DNA of 64,000 nucleotides, taken from the NCBI GenBank assembly GCA_022711755.1, contig JAKLEA010000018.1, positions 55,807 through 119,806 of the forward strand, read 5' to 3'. Positions 10,701 through 18,530 of the stretch are shown one piece after another (the stretch's first letter is position 1; each line of letters begins with the position of its first letter). The DNA comes from Planctomycetota bacterium (GTDB lineage: Bacteria > Planctomycetota > Brocadiia > SM23-32 > JAKLEA01). The translations under genes were made by a program, and so were the position numbers. The notes beneath the pieces were generated by a model, which was given only the letters and a program-made list of their open reading frames with translations, did no database searches and had not been told where the DNA came from.

Positions 10701-11979
10701 GAGTGAGGCATATAATAATGGAACGTGGTTCAGCCCCTCCTACCTTGCCCTGCGGGGTTACGTCAGAACGCCGACAATCGAGAGCGATATGCATCTTCTT
10801 GCGCCATGCGACTTCCATGCCGACGCGACGGAACTTATTCAAATTCTTTCGCGCGGGCATTACGGGGTCAGCCTTGACCGCGAGTCCTGGGATCGCATTA
10901 TTACATGGTATGATCTCAACGCGCCATTCCACGGAACATGGCATGAGATGCTCGGCAAAGGGATGGTTTTCCACCAGCGCGACAGGCGGCGCGAGATGAT
11001 GTCGCGCTACGCCGGGATTGACGAGGACCCGGAAGAAATCATCCAGCCGTGGTATGACGCGACTCCCGTCGTCCCCGCAGTTCCGACGCGGGAAGCTACG
11101 GCTTCGCCGGAATGCCCCGGCTGGCCGTTCAGAGCGGATGAGGCCGCGCGCCGCCAATCGGCGCTGGGGAAGATTGAGCGCGAGATTGACCTCGGTGACA
11201 GAGAAAGACTTGAGTTGCGCCTGATCCCGCCCGGCGAGTTCATTATGGGCGATTCTGCCGGGTTTGCGGACGAGGCTGATCTTAAGCGAGTAAAGATATC
11301 AGATGCTTTCTGGATAGGAAAATTCGAGGTTACAAATGCTCAATTCCGCGCCTTCGACCCTCGCCATGACAGCCGCATCGAGCATGGCGATTTTCTCCAG
11401 TTCAGCGAGCGCGAGCGCGGTTACAGCCTCAATCACGACAATCAGCCCGTCGTCCGCGTCAGTCATCTCCGCGCAACGGCGTACTGCGAATGGCTTTCGA
11501 AAAAGACTGGGATGGAATTCCGCCTTCCGACCGAAGAACAATGGGAGTACGCCTGCCGCGCAGGTTCGGACTCCGAAATGTGGTATGGCCCACGACATTC
11601 CGACTTTTCCCGTTTCGCCAACTTGGCGGATTCTACGTATTCCTTTGTTGACACCTTCGATTGGTGGCTGCCGTCGGGGGCGGTTCCGAGGTGGCGTCCG
11701 GCAATCGAGAAAGTGAAGGACGGATACAAAGTATCCGCGCCGGTCGGCAGTTTCGCGCCCAACCCGTGGGGACTGCATGACATGCACGGCAACGTATGGG
11801 AATGGACCGGCAGCGATTTCGAATCGCGGGACGCTGAAACTGGCGACGTAAAGAAAGTCGTCAAAGGCGGTTCATGGGCGGATCGCCCGCAGTATGCGCG
11901 TTCAGCCTCCCGGCGGGGTTATCGCCACTGGCAGAGGGTATATAATGTCGGCTTCCGCGTCGTCTGCCCGGCGAAGTGA
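7750..11979 (+). CDS. Secreted LamG / HzsA-like / c-type haem / SUMF1 multidomain protein
   Basis: A 1409-residue exported protein. Residues 1-27 are a signal peptide. A LamG/concanavalin-like domain spans about 45-215 (HHVAVAYS, GDIDEVRIYDRAL). A TolB/beta-propeller-like region resembling the hydrazine-synthase alpha-subunit (HzsA-related) family spans about 480-890. Two c-type haem motifs follow, CVGCH at 905-909 and CVNCH at 955-959. A SUMF1-like domain closes the protein at about 1150-1409 (IPPGEFIMG, MHGNVWEWTG, GFRVVC). The paired catalytic cysteines of formylglycine-generating enzymes are not seen in the GGSWADRPQYARSASRR segment, so sulfatase activation is unlikely. Related architectures occur in planctomycete-type genomes. 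It follows the DoxX fusion by 35 bases and probably shares its transcript. Confidence 0.75.
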   Translation: MRKTGVRAIVLAILAALHACFNVAWAEEITRPAFYEKRNTWQDTAAASVGKLRLMRSEAGRGEPLPDFGMSDYTVCAWIRTTQGGVIFSMSSENGVWAERGGKVFFSRSGKLGFDACYIGVISGSAAVADGKWHHVAVAYSLSQKNARFFVDGRPDGGGRLAAEPDAQGHIPRLGMAAKNFWPPNGLAGDIDEVRIYDRALPPAEIADLFADPKSESPKGCIARYTLDDGVSDASGNGNHGTPSNIEAIDGIAGRAAHFNGEVSIILPPGKAHGSMPSLWAALEADFPDAESRRQMRWEREDGIWSHGSASGDPATMAEKYAASCRGSPVLKARADDLAAKADDASGIDAVRAIYHLSRRTDDAANSLRALNFESARLCVSDLAKDFGGRYPNAAKYLAGIPDSHSSAESLLSGLADGNPDSIRKAEDVIALCREAVLANPLLDFDKLLLVKRDAGNLGLPMNWQSNSCLPKSGYDNEIAVLSPLSPEGSLSTLYHPGKSCFVGDVELHFDGDRMIFSMPSDAGPWGIYEMATDGSGLRKLQLIEEPDVDNYDACYLPDGNIIFSSTAPFTGVPCVQGSSHVSNLYLLNRADGGIRRLTFEQDHDWCPTVLNDGRVLYLRWEYSDIPHFVSRILFHMNPDGTGQMEFYGSNSYWPNSMFYARPIPDDPTKFVAVVGGHHDNPRMGELVLFDTAKGRREADGVIQRIPGRGKPVTPIIKDGLTAESWPKFLHPYPLSDKYFLVSCKPTPESNWGIYLVDVFDNMTLIKEIPGFALLEPIPLRATKTPPAIPPKVDANRKDALVHMSDIYAGHGLAGVPRGTVKSLRIFTYHFAYHGMGGQINRVGLDGPWDIKRIVGTVPVEDDGSACFTIPANTPISVQPLDAEGKALQLMRSWMTAMPGETLSCVGCHETQNSALPQTRNRALIRAPSVIEPWLGPARGFSFEREVQPVLDRHCVNCHNGSAGSGVNAIPDFRRSSPIHTKALSEAYNNGTWFSPSYLALRGYVRTPTIESDMHLLAPCDFHADATELIQILSRGHYGVSLDRESWDRIITWYDLNAPFHGTWHEMLGKGMVFHQRDRRREMMSRYAGIDEDPEEIIQPWYDATPVVPAVPTREATASPECPGWPFRADEAARRQSALGKIEREIDLGDRERLELRLIPPGEFIMGDSAGFADEADLKRVKISDAFWIGKFEVTNAQFRAFDPRHDSRIEHGDFLQFSERERGYSLNHDNQPVVRVSHLRATAYCEWLSKKTGMEFRLPTEEQWEYACRAGSDSEMWYGPRHSDFSRFANLADSTYSFVDTFDWWLPSGAVPRWRPAIEKVKDGYKVSAPVGSFAPNPWGLHDMHGNVWEWTGSDFESRDAETGDVKKVVKGGSWADRPQYARSASRRGYRHWQRVYNVGFRVVCPAK

Positions 11980-11998
11980 GCGCGAATCCGGCGGATCA

Positions 11999-13447
11999 TC
12001 AGAACGGCCCAAGCCTTACAGCCACGCCGACGGCCAGAAGCGCGAGCGTAACCGGAATCAGATATAACCAGAACTTCAGCGACCAGCGCAGCCACTTCGG
12101 ATAACTCACGACCGTCAACCCCAGGCAGATCAGCAGCGTGGGGCTTGTCGGATAGATCAGGTTTGCGAATCCGTCCCCGAAGCAATATGCCTGCACCGTA
12201 ACCTGGCGCGTGACGCCCAGCAATTCCGCCAGCGGCATCAGAACCGGTATTACAAGGAATGCCTTGGCTGATCCGGAACTGATGAAGAACTCCATCGCCA
12301 GCGCCGCCGCGTAGACGAATACCGCCGCGCCGAACGGCCCGGCGTCGGTCAGAAGCCCCGACGCCTTGAAAAGAAGCGTGTCCATGATGCCGCCGGTTGA
12401 GACGATGTGCTTGACCGACGCGGCCATGAGAATCAGAAGAATGGCGGGGGCCACGTCCTTCGCCCCGCCGCCGAATGCCCGCCACACCCCCCGCCAGGGC
12501 ATCCCGCTGAGCCTTCCCGCGCCCGCCCCGCCAATGACGAAGAGCAGGCCGACAAGCGGAAACGCGACGTCGGCAAGCGCGGGAATGAACGGCGTCATTG
12601 CAAGCATCAGCAGCGTCAGACCGACCGCTCCGCAGAACCAGGCAACAGCCGCGCGAAAACCCGGGCGTTCGCCGACGCTCTCGTCCGTCTCCGGACTGAA
12701 TCTTTCGCGCGCGCCCTTGTCCTCATTGAAAACGGGAGACTGCTCCGGGGCTTTCTCGATGCGCTTCGCGTACCTTACAAGGAAGACCGCAAAGGTCGCG
12801 TAAACCGTCAGGAAGACCGGAATTCGGAACAGGCTCCCGGAAAACAGGGGCAACCCGGCGATGCGCTGCGCCACGCCTATGGTAAATGGATTGGTTATCG
12901 CGGCGGAAAAGCCGAGATTGACGGCCATGACGCTCATGCCAAGCCCGACCAGCGAGTCCCAACCCAGGCTCCACGAAAGCGCGACCATGATCGGCGCAAG
13001 CGGGACAACCTCCTCGAAGATGCCGAACAGCGCCCCCGCCGCCATGAAGAAGAAACTGACGGCGAGAAGCAATGCGTATTTCCGTCCGCCGAATCTCTTC
13101 ACAATGCCTGCAACGACTGACTGGAGTATTCCGCCACGCTGCAAAACGGCGAAGGCTCCGCCGATCATCGTCAGGAAGATGATGATCGTTATCACCATCG
13201 CCGCGTCACTTCCCCAAAGGACTTCGACGGGGGCCGTGAGCCATCGCCATGCGGGATAATGCGGGCGGGCGATTTCGTGATATGAGCCGGGAATGACCGT
13301 CTCACGCCCATCCTTGATAACACGGTCAAACGCGCCGGCGGGGGCTAATTTCGTCAAGAGTCCGGCGGCGAGCATCAGACCAAGCAGAATGGCGACAGCC
13401 TGGAGGAAGGCGCGGCGCTCAATGCGGAATCCTTCGCCGGTCTGCAT
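11999..13447 (-). CDS. YfcC/DcuC-family membrane transporter
   Basis: Polytopic carrier of the YfcC (basic amino acid / C4-dicarboxylate-like) group, 482 residues with roughly 12-13 hydrophobic helices. Family signatures include GGAFAVLQRGGIL, the helical hairpin SAAITNPFTIGVAQ and the second repeat FANLIYPTSPTLL. The ATG at 13447 is preferred over the TTG directly before it, because GAGGGG at 13455-13460 (read on this strand) gives normal spacing. It begins three bases after the ArsR-like gene stops, so the pair forms an operon. The substrate is unknown. Its 3' end converges on the SUMF1 protein gene with only 19 bases between. Confidence 0.85.
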   Translation of the reverse strand: MQTGEGFRIERRAFLQAVAILLGLMLAAGLLTKLAPAGAFDRVIKDGRETVIPGSYHEIARPHYPAWRWLTAPVEVLWGSDAAMVITIIIFLTMIGGAFAVLQRGGILQSVVAGIVKRFGGRKYALLLAVSFFFMAAGALFGIFEEVVPLAPIMVALSWSLGWDSLVGLGMSVMAVNLGFSAAITNPFTIGVAQRIAGLPLFSGSLFRIPVFLTVYATFAVFLVRYAKRIEKAPEQSPVFNEDKGARERFSPETDESVGERPGFRAAVAWFCGAVGLTLLMLAMTPFIPALADVAFPLVGLLFVIGGAGAGRLSGMPWRGVWRAFGGGAKDVAPAILLILMAASVKHIVSTGGIMDTLLFKASGLLTDAGPFGAAVFVYAAALAMEFFISSGSAKAFLVIPVLMPLAELLGVTRQVTVQAYCFGDGFANLIYPTSPTLLICLGLTVVSYPKWLRWSLKFWLYLIPVTLALLAVGVAVRLGPF

Positions 13448-13450
13448 CAA

Positions 13451-14002
13451 TTATCCCCTCTTCCCGCCGCCGTCGTGCCACTTTCCGCCAATGTCCAGCC
13501 CCTTTTCGCCTTGGTCCTCTATAATGTCCCCGGCCATGCATGAGAAGGCAATCAGAAGTTGGCATCCAAGCTTGGTGAGTCTGTAACGCTTGTTTTCCTG
13601 AATGACCAGATCGGCGCGCTCAAGCTCCCGCAGATGGTGGTAGAGGCTGCCGCCGGAGAAACCGCTTGCCTTGCTCAGTTCGGTGGCGCTCAACGGCCCG
13701 TTCGCAATGGCCTGCATGACTCTCATACGCCCGGCGTTGGCAAACGGCGTTGCCAATCGTTCTATGCGCTCTGGCGACACGCTGCTCAAATGAGCACCCA
13801 ATCCGTCGCCTTTACTGAAGTGGTCGCCAAGGCAACCCCAACCGATGTGATGTCCGAGCCACTTCACCGCCCCGGTCCAGAAGAAGATGAAGTCTCCGTC
13901 CTTCGCAAGATTCTCGCACCATTCCGCGATCAGCGCAGGCGGCTTCCCCTTCTCGCAGGCGAACATTGACGCCGTTATCGGCCCTAACTTTGAACCAGAC
14001 AT
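13451..14002 (-). CDS. ArsR-like winged-helix transcriptional repressor
   Basis: A 183-residue regulator whose winged helix covers about residues 76-150 (MRVMQAIANGPLSATELSKA, then GGSLYHHLRELERADLV). An N-terminal extension of about 75 residues, rich in Trp, His and Gly with cysteines C15, C29 and C57, precedes the DNA-binding part. This is not the standard ArsR layout and could be a ligand-sensing or dimerisation segment. AAAGGAGG at 14009-14016 lies seven bases before the ATG. It heads an operon with the YfcC-type transporter, and a palindrome sits in its own promoter, so autoregulation is likely. Confidence 0.8.
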   Translation of the reverse strand: MSGSKLGPITASMFACEKGKPPALIAEWCENLAKDGDFIFFWTGAVKWLGHHIGWGCLGDHFSKGDGLGAHLSSVSPERIERLATPFANAGRMRVMQAIANGPLSATELSKASGFSGGSLYHHLRELERADLVIQENKRYRLTKLGCQLLIAFSCMAGDIIEDQGEKGLDIGGKWHDGGGKRG

Positions 14003-14044
14003 TCACATCCTCCTTTCGGTTTGGCTTCAGAATCGATACAATAC

Positions 14045-14088
14045 TACATATTTATGTAATAGTGTGCTGATTTTTCCACGTTTGTCAA
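14045..14088 (-). promoter_or_regulatory. Promoter and palindromic operator of the arsR-like/yfcC operon
   Basis: Read on the minus strand, TTGACA (14083-14088) is a perfect -35. CACTAT (14059-14064) with an 18-base spacer is a plausible -10. Directly downstream, TACATA-AA-TATGTA (14045-14058) is a perfect 6-2-6 palindrome extended outward with few mismatches. An ArsR-type dimer bound here would block initiation. The region is also markedly AT-richer than its surroundings. Confidence 0.6.
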
Positions 14089-14133
14089 TAGTCATTTGAT
14101 ATTTCAGGAGAGAGATTGCTTGATGACACCCAA

Positions 14134-14550
14134 TCAGTCCGCTTCGTACCTCACCTCATCAGGCAACAGCCCAATAACGAAACCGACGATCCGTTCTGCC
14201 GCTGCCAGAGCTTCGTCAGCCTGGGCCTTTGTCGGCGGCTCGAAGTCGCCCGGGTATCTGAACTGAACGGCATACGGATTCAGACTGTCGCATAACTCCT
14301 CGATCCCGGCGAATGTCGAGTCGTTCTCCACACATAGTGAATTCAGCAGAAGCAGGTCATGCACGAATGGAAACGGTCTTGAGTTCCATGTCAGATAAGC
14401 CTTCAATGCCTTCTCGACGGCCTGCTGCGCGTGGAAGACCACAGCGCCAAAAAGCGGTTGAGGCGACTTCATGACCCACTTGGACGCGTTAAGGTCTTCG
14501 AACGCCTTATCCAGCCACTCACGTGTTTCCCGTATCCGTCCCTGAGTCAT
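14134..14550 (-). CDS. HEPN-domain protein (toxin-like partner of MNT)
   Basis: An all-helical HEPN protein of 138 residues: FHAQQAVEKALKAYLTW is the typical helix and FVHDLLLL the conserved loop. An R-x5-H arrangement (R58, H64) fits the RX4-6H ribonuclease motif of HEPN toxins, though many PF05168 members are poorly conserved here. RYPGDFEPP near residue 98 is typical of the MNT-paired class. The start at ATG 14550 was chosen because the domain begins there; it overlaps the nucleotidyltransferase gene by 32 bases, indicating translational coupling. In characterised HEPN/MNT modules the HEPN RNase is silenced by nucleotidylation by its partner. Confidence 0.8.
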   Translation of the reverse strand: MTQGRIRETREWLDKAFEDLNASKWVMKSPQPLFGAVVFHAQQAVEKALKAYLTWNSRPFPFVHDLLLLNSLCVENDSTFAGIEELCDSLNPYAVQFRYPGDFEPPTKAQADEALAAAERIVGFVIGLLPDEVRYEAD

Positions 14551-14866
14551 ACAGCAGGCGTCCTTCCCGCAGAACGGTTGCCGGAAGCGAACTGACAACA
14601 TCAATCCGGGCATGGAACCAGTCCATGCCCGCCAGAACGATATCCTTGGCAATGGGCAGACCGGACAGGCTCCGATATGCCCGCGCGTGGTCCTCGTGCG
14701 AGGGGCGGTGATTCAGGACAACGAGGAAGTCGTAATCACTGTCGGGCTGCGCATTGTCCCTGGCCCTTGAACCGAACAGGAATATCCGCGCGGGATTCAG
14801 GGCAGCGACCAGACGCTCAACTACAGCATCAAGGATCTTCTCCTGAGTATCGGTCTTTGTAACCAT
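14519..14866 (-). CDS. MNT-type nucleotidyltransferase (antitoxin-like)
   Basis: Minimal nucleotidyltransferase of 115 residues. The polymerase-beta fold signature is intact: G32-S33 in FLFGSRARDNAQ and catalytic acids D44 and D46 in DSDYDFLV. The ATG at 14866 was chosen because the domain begins just after it; upstream sequence in frame is atypical. It precedes and overlaps the HEPN gene. Together they form a HEPN/MNT toxin-antitoxin module, in which this enzyme would transfer nucleotides to the HEPN protein. The stop of the GH4 gene is 65 bases upstream, so independent transcription is unclear. Confidence 0.82.
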   Translation of the reverse strand: MVTKTDTQEKILDAVVERLVAALNPARIFLFGSRARDNAQPDSDYDFLVVLNHRPSHEDHARAYRSLSGLPIAKDIVLAGMDWFHARIDVVSSLPATVLREGRLLYDSGTDTGNT

Positions 14867-14931
14867 GACTTCCGGACACTCGCATTTCTCAACACAATAT
14901 CTTGCGCAGGTAAGCGCCCGTGCGGAAATCC

Positions 14932-16359
14932 TCACGACGACGCCTTGTTGGCCAGTTCTCCAAACCTATGCACGACAGCCAGCGCGGGGTCGAGGGGGAC
15001 TTGGGCGTGCTTTGTTCCGGGGGGAGTTTCGATGTGCGGCGTTTCGCGCAGTTTCTTGCCTGCGAACTGCGGCAGCCACTTCTTCTCTGCGTCGAGCATC
15101 TCCTTCACCATGTCCCGCACCTGTTTGAGCGACAGGCATGCGGAGGTCAGCGGGTCCATCGCGCACGCGGAGAACGCAAGCTCCGGATCGCCCTTCAGCG
15201 CGGCCTCGACAGCCAGCCCCTGCACGTTGACGTTGAGCATGTTCAGCGCGGCGCACTGAGACGGCAGATTGCCGACGAAGGTCGGGTGAATGCCCATCTT
15301 GTCCGCGAAGCACGGAACCTCAGCGCAGCATCCGTTCGGCAGATTGGCGATGTAGCCGTCGTTGCGCACGTTGCCCTGGAACTTGAACATCTTGCCCGTC
15401 TCCAGCGCCTCAAGAATGTAGGAGCAATACTCGACGCTGCGCCCGGCGATCTTCGTCGGCTCCGCGGCCAGCATGTCAACCTCCGCCAGCTTGTCGCCGA
15501 TGAGCTTGCACCACTTGTAATACGCGCCGCTCTCGCCGCCGAATGACGGCTCGTCGCAATAGCGCTTCAGAACCTCCCTGCTGGACCTGAACCACGGCAG
15601 GTATTCGGAAAGGTGGCCTGTGCTCTCGGTCATGAAGTAGCCAAACTGACGCATGGCCTCGATGCGCACTTTCTCGTTGATGTAATACTCCGGCTTCTCG
15701 CAGCGCTCCTTGAAGAGCGGGTAGAGGTCCTTGCCCTTGTGCTCGATCTTCAGGAACCAGCCCATGTGGTTTATGCCGGCGGAGAGGATGTCAATCTCAT
15801 CCTTCGGGACGCCCACGTATCCGGCGACAAGGTCCAGCGTCGTCTGCACCCCGTGGCAGAGGCCGACGTATTTCAGACCGGGGACGGTCCCCAGCGCCCA
15901 GCAGATCATGGCCATGGGGTTGACGTAGTTGAGCACCGTCGCGTTCGGGCATAACTGCTGAATGTCGCGCGCAAGCTCCATCATGACCGGAACGGTGCGC
16001 AACGTTCGGAAGACGCCTCCGGGGCCCATCGTGTCGCCAATGCACTGGTCAACGCCGTGCTTGAGAGGGATCAGGTAATCCGTTTCGAACGCGCCGACGC
16101 CGCCGACCTGAAGCATGACGATGACGTAATCGGCGTCCTTGAGCGCCTCCTTCTGGTCCAGCGTGACCATCGTGGTCGCCTTCAGGCCGTTGTCGCGGAT
16201 CACCTTGTCGGCGAAGGTCTTGAGGCGGTCAAGCTTGGTCATCGTGCGGCTCATGAAGCGGAACTCGGAATTCCGCAGGGCCGGCGTGGCGACGATGTCC
16301 ATGTAGAGGGTTTTTGCGAAGACGATGCTGCCTGCGCCGATCATTGCGATTTTTGGCAT
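14932..16359 (-). CDS. Glycoside hydrolase family 4 (alpha-glucosidase/galactosidase-like)
   Basis: NAD- and metal-dependent glycosidase of 475 residues. The N-terminal Rossmann motif is MPKIAMIGAGSIVFAK. The metal-binding motif is C168-H169-G170-V (GLCHGVQ), and LNYVNPMAM is the conserved NP segment. Within GH4 the CHG form is associated with AglA-type alpha-glucosidases, while CHS marks alpha-galactosidases and CHE phospho-alpha-glucosidases. The motif therefore favours unphosphorylated alpha-glucosides, although the rest of the protein also resembles MelA. AAGGAG lies eight bases before the ATG. It acts in the cytoplasm (no signal peptide) and sits 125 bases after a secreted GH30 gene. Confidence 0.88.
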   Translation of the reverse strand: MPKIAMIGAGSIVFAKTLYMDIVATPALRNSEFRFMSRTMTKLDRLKTFADKVIRDNGLKATTMVTLDQKEALKDADYVIVMLQVGGVGAFETDYLIPLKHGVDQCIGDTMGPGGVFRTLRTVPVMMELARDIQQLCPNATVLNYVNPMAMICWALGTVPGLKYVGLCHGVQTTLDLVAGYVGVPKDEIDILSAGINHMGWFLKIEHKGKDLYPLFKERCEKPEYYINEKVRIEAMRQFGYFMTESTGHLSEYLPWFRSSREVLKRYCDEPSFGGESGAYYKWCKLIGDKLAEVDMLAAEPTKIAGRSVEYCSYILEALETGKMFKFQGNVRNDGYIANLPNGCCAEVPCFADKMGIHPTFVGNLPSQCAALNMLNVNVQGLAVEAALKGDPELAFSACAMDPLTSACLSLKQVRDMVKEMLDAEKKWLPQFAGKKLRETPHIETPPGTKHAQVPLDPALAVVHRFGELANKASS

Positions 16360-16484
16360 TTGAATGTCTCCTTGTGCTCTCCCGCGACACGGGGCGCGAT
16401 CCCCTGAATCTCAACGCACCGTGAAGATAACGCGGCGGACGATGCCACGCAATACGAAAGGATGCCGAAGCGGGCATTCATCCC

Positions 16485-18434
16485 CTAAAGTCTGTCATAC
16501 ACCTCAATCTCCATCGCCTTCGGGCACTCAAGCCGCAGGTATCTCGCGCGGCGTTTATCAAAGGATACCGTGTCCTCCTGCAAGTCGCTGTCCGTCGTCT
16601 CCTTCACGAGCCGCCATTCCCGCGCGTCGTCGGAATCCAGTATGCGCCAGGCCCGCCTTGTGTGGCTGCTGGGGAACGAGAGCGCGACGGTGTCATACTG
16701 TGTTATCTCTCCCAGATCAATCACCAGCCATTCGCCCTTCCACATCGTCCAGGGCATGCCGTCCACGGCCCGCCCCGGCGGGAACATCAGGTCCGTCGCG
16801 TCGGACCATGCCGCCTTGCCCTTTGCGAGATTGCGTGTCGGCGCGAGCTTCACCGGAACCGAGAAGAACGCTTCGGGATTCGACGCGCCCGTCGCCCGGG
16901 CGAATACCGCGTCGCTGCCGGGGGGCATTGCACCCGGGGCCGTATAGATGCCTTCCGCGCTGATTGTCCCCAATCCGGCGGCGGCCTTGCCTTCCGCGTC
17001 GAGGAGCGTCCATTGGACCTTCTGACTCTCAATGCCGAGGACGCGCGGTATCAGCGTAACGCTCTCGCCAGGCGCGATCTTCGCGGCGGGTGGATCAACG
17101 ACGACCCGCACCGCCGGCTTCGGCTCCTCGCGCCTGAAAGAGCTGAATGTCGTCACCGCCCCGGCGGCAAGCGTGGTGTTCTTCAGCGTTCCGTCGGAAA
17201 CGGATTCATCCCCGGCGTATGCGCCGTCAACGTGGCGATGTAAGGTCTGGATGCCTCCAAGCCCCGTGATTGTTGTGGTTTTGTTCTTTGATCCGGCGTT
17301 CAGGAACGCGATTGCAAACGCGCCGTCCGGCCCGACGGCCGCGATGGGCTGGTCCTTCAGATCGCTTGTCGTGACGTCAACAATTCGCATCCCCGGCCTG
17401 ATGAAGTTGACGATCCCCTTGAAGGCGTAATATGGAGGCTCCACGCGGTATCCGCCCTCCTTGTCGAACGTCACCAGCGCCTCCCATCCTCCGAGCGTGC
17501 GCCACCAGCACCAGTAATTCAGCCCCCAGTCGTAAAGATGTTTTCGGATTGTCCGGAAAAGCTCGTCCTTCTTCAGGAAGCACGTCTCAGTCATCCAGAA
17601 CCCCTTGCCTGGGACGGCGTTCCTGACCGCGCCCGCGAATCCCCAGTCTGCGTCATTGTAGAGATGGACGGCAAAGGCCCCGAGCGCGTCAAAGGCGGTC
17701 CGATCCTCCTTTATCAGGCCGAGGAAAGGAATCGAACCGAGTGGCATTGAATGCTCCGGAGCCATGATTCCGGCGCTCACGCCTTCCGACTTGAAGGCCC
17801 GGTCGGCGATCTTGAGCAGGTCAATTAGTTCCTGCGAGGAATAGACGCATGAGTCCCAGGAGACGTTCGCCTCCGGCTCGTTCTGAAGGCTGACGTAGTC
17901 CATGCGGATGCCGTAGAAGCGATCCAGATGGCGATGCCACTTTGCGAGGTATCGCGCGAAATTCTCATAGTTCTCGCGCAGAAGGCGGTTGTCCAGACTT
18001 CCGCCGGTGGAGACCTTGCTGCCCTTCATCCACGCCGGCGGCGACCACGGCGAGCCGAAGTATTGCCGGATGTTCCCGCGCGACGAGGCCTCTGCGGCAT
18101 ACCACGCCGCAAGGGCGGGGACGTAATAGAAGTAATTGCCGGAGCGATCCTGCTCGAACCGGCAGTCAAGCGGAATGCGCAACACCGTGGCGTCAAGGTC
18201 GCGGAAGGCGATGTCCATGCAGTCGCGGCGTGTGGAATGGCGCGTCTGCATGAACGCGGCCTCCATGATGTTAAATCCCTCGCTACCGCCGAATCCGCGG
18301 ACTTCCTGACGGAGCGCATTGAGATCAACGCGCGTCTCGGCAATCGCTCCGGCGCAGAAGATGACCGCCGCAAGAACAGACGACAAGCAATTCGCCCGGA
18401 CAGGAACGTATCTTTCAGGAACAGGTCGAGCCAC
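16485..18434 (-). CDS. Secreted GH30-like glycosidase with C-terminal discoidin-like domain
   Basis: Exported 649-residue enzyme. It begins at a GTG supported by GGAGAG a few bases upstream. The signal region ends near residue 33 (SSVLAAVIFCAGAIA). The GH30 barrel (about 40-350) shows acid/base E186 in SLQNEPE and nucleophile E283 in FWMTETCF, with the family segment GSPWSPPAWMK. A C-terminal beta domain (350-400), an Ig-like linker (about 420-515) and an F5/8-type-C-like carbohydrate-binding module (about 520-649) follow. Likely substrates are beta-linked polysaccharides (beta-1,6-galactan, glucan or xylan); the sequence does not decide. Placed between polysaccharide genes and GH4. Confidence 0.85.
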   Translation of the reverse strand: MARPVPERYVPVRANCLSSVLAAVIFCAGAIAETRVDLNALRQEVRGFGGSEGFNIMEAAFMQTRHSTRRDCMDIAFRDLDATVLRIPLDCRFEQDRSGNYFYYVPALAAWYAAEASSRGNIRQYFGSPWSPPAWMKGSKVSTGGSLDNRLLRENYENFARYLAKWHRHLDRFYGIRMDYVSLQNEPEANVSWDSCVYSSQELIDLLKIADRAFKSEGVSAGIMAPEHSMPLGSIPFLGLIKEDRTAFDALGAFAVHLYNDADWGFAGAVRNAVPGKGFWMTETCFLKKDELFRTIRKHLYDWGLNYWCWWRTLGGWEALVTFDKEGGYRVEPPYYAFKGIVNFIRPGMRIVDVTTSDLKDQPIAAVGPDGAFAIAFLNAGSKNKTTTITGLGGIQTLHRHVDGAYAGDESVSDGTLKNTTLAAGAVTTFSSFRREEPKPAVRVVVDPPAAKIAPGESVTLIPRVLGIESQKVQWTLLDAEGKAAAGLGTISAEGIYTAPGAMPPGSDAVFARATGASNPEAFFSVPVKLAPTRNLAKGKAAWSDATDLMFPPGRAVDGMPWTMWKGEWLVIDLGEITQYDTVALSFPSSHTRRAWRILDSDDAREWRLVKETTDSDLQEDTVSFDKRRARYLRLECPKAMEIEVYDRL

Positions 18435-18530
18435 TGTTTCTCTCCAAATTCCGGCGTAATCTCGCGTCTTCGCGCATTTCGCGATGAAGCGATTCGAGAA
18501 TCGGGCAGACAGCCATTTCGGTTCCTCCCG

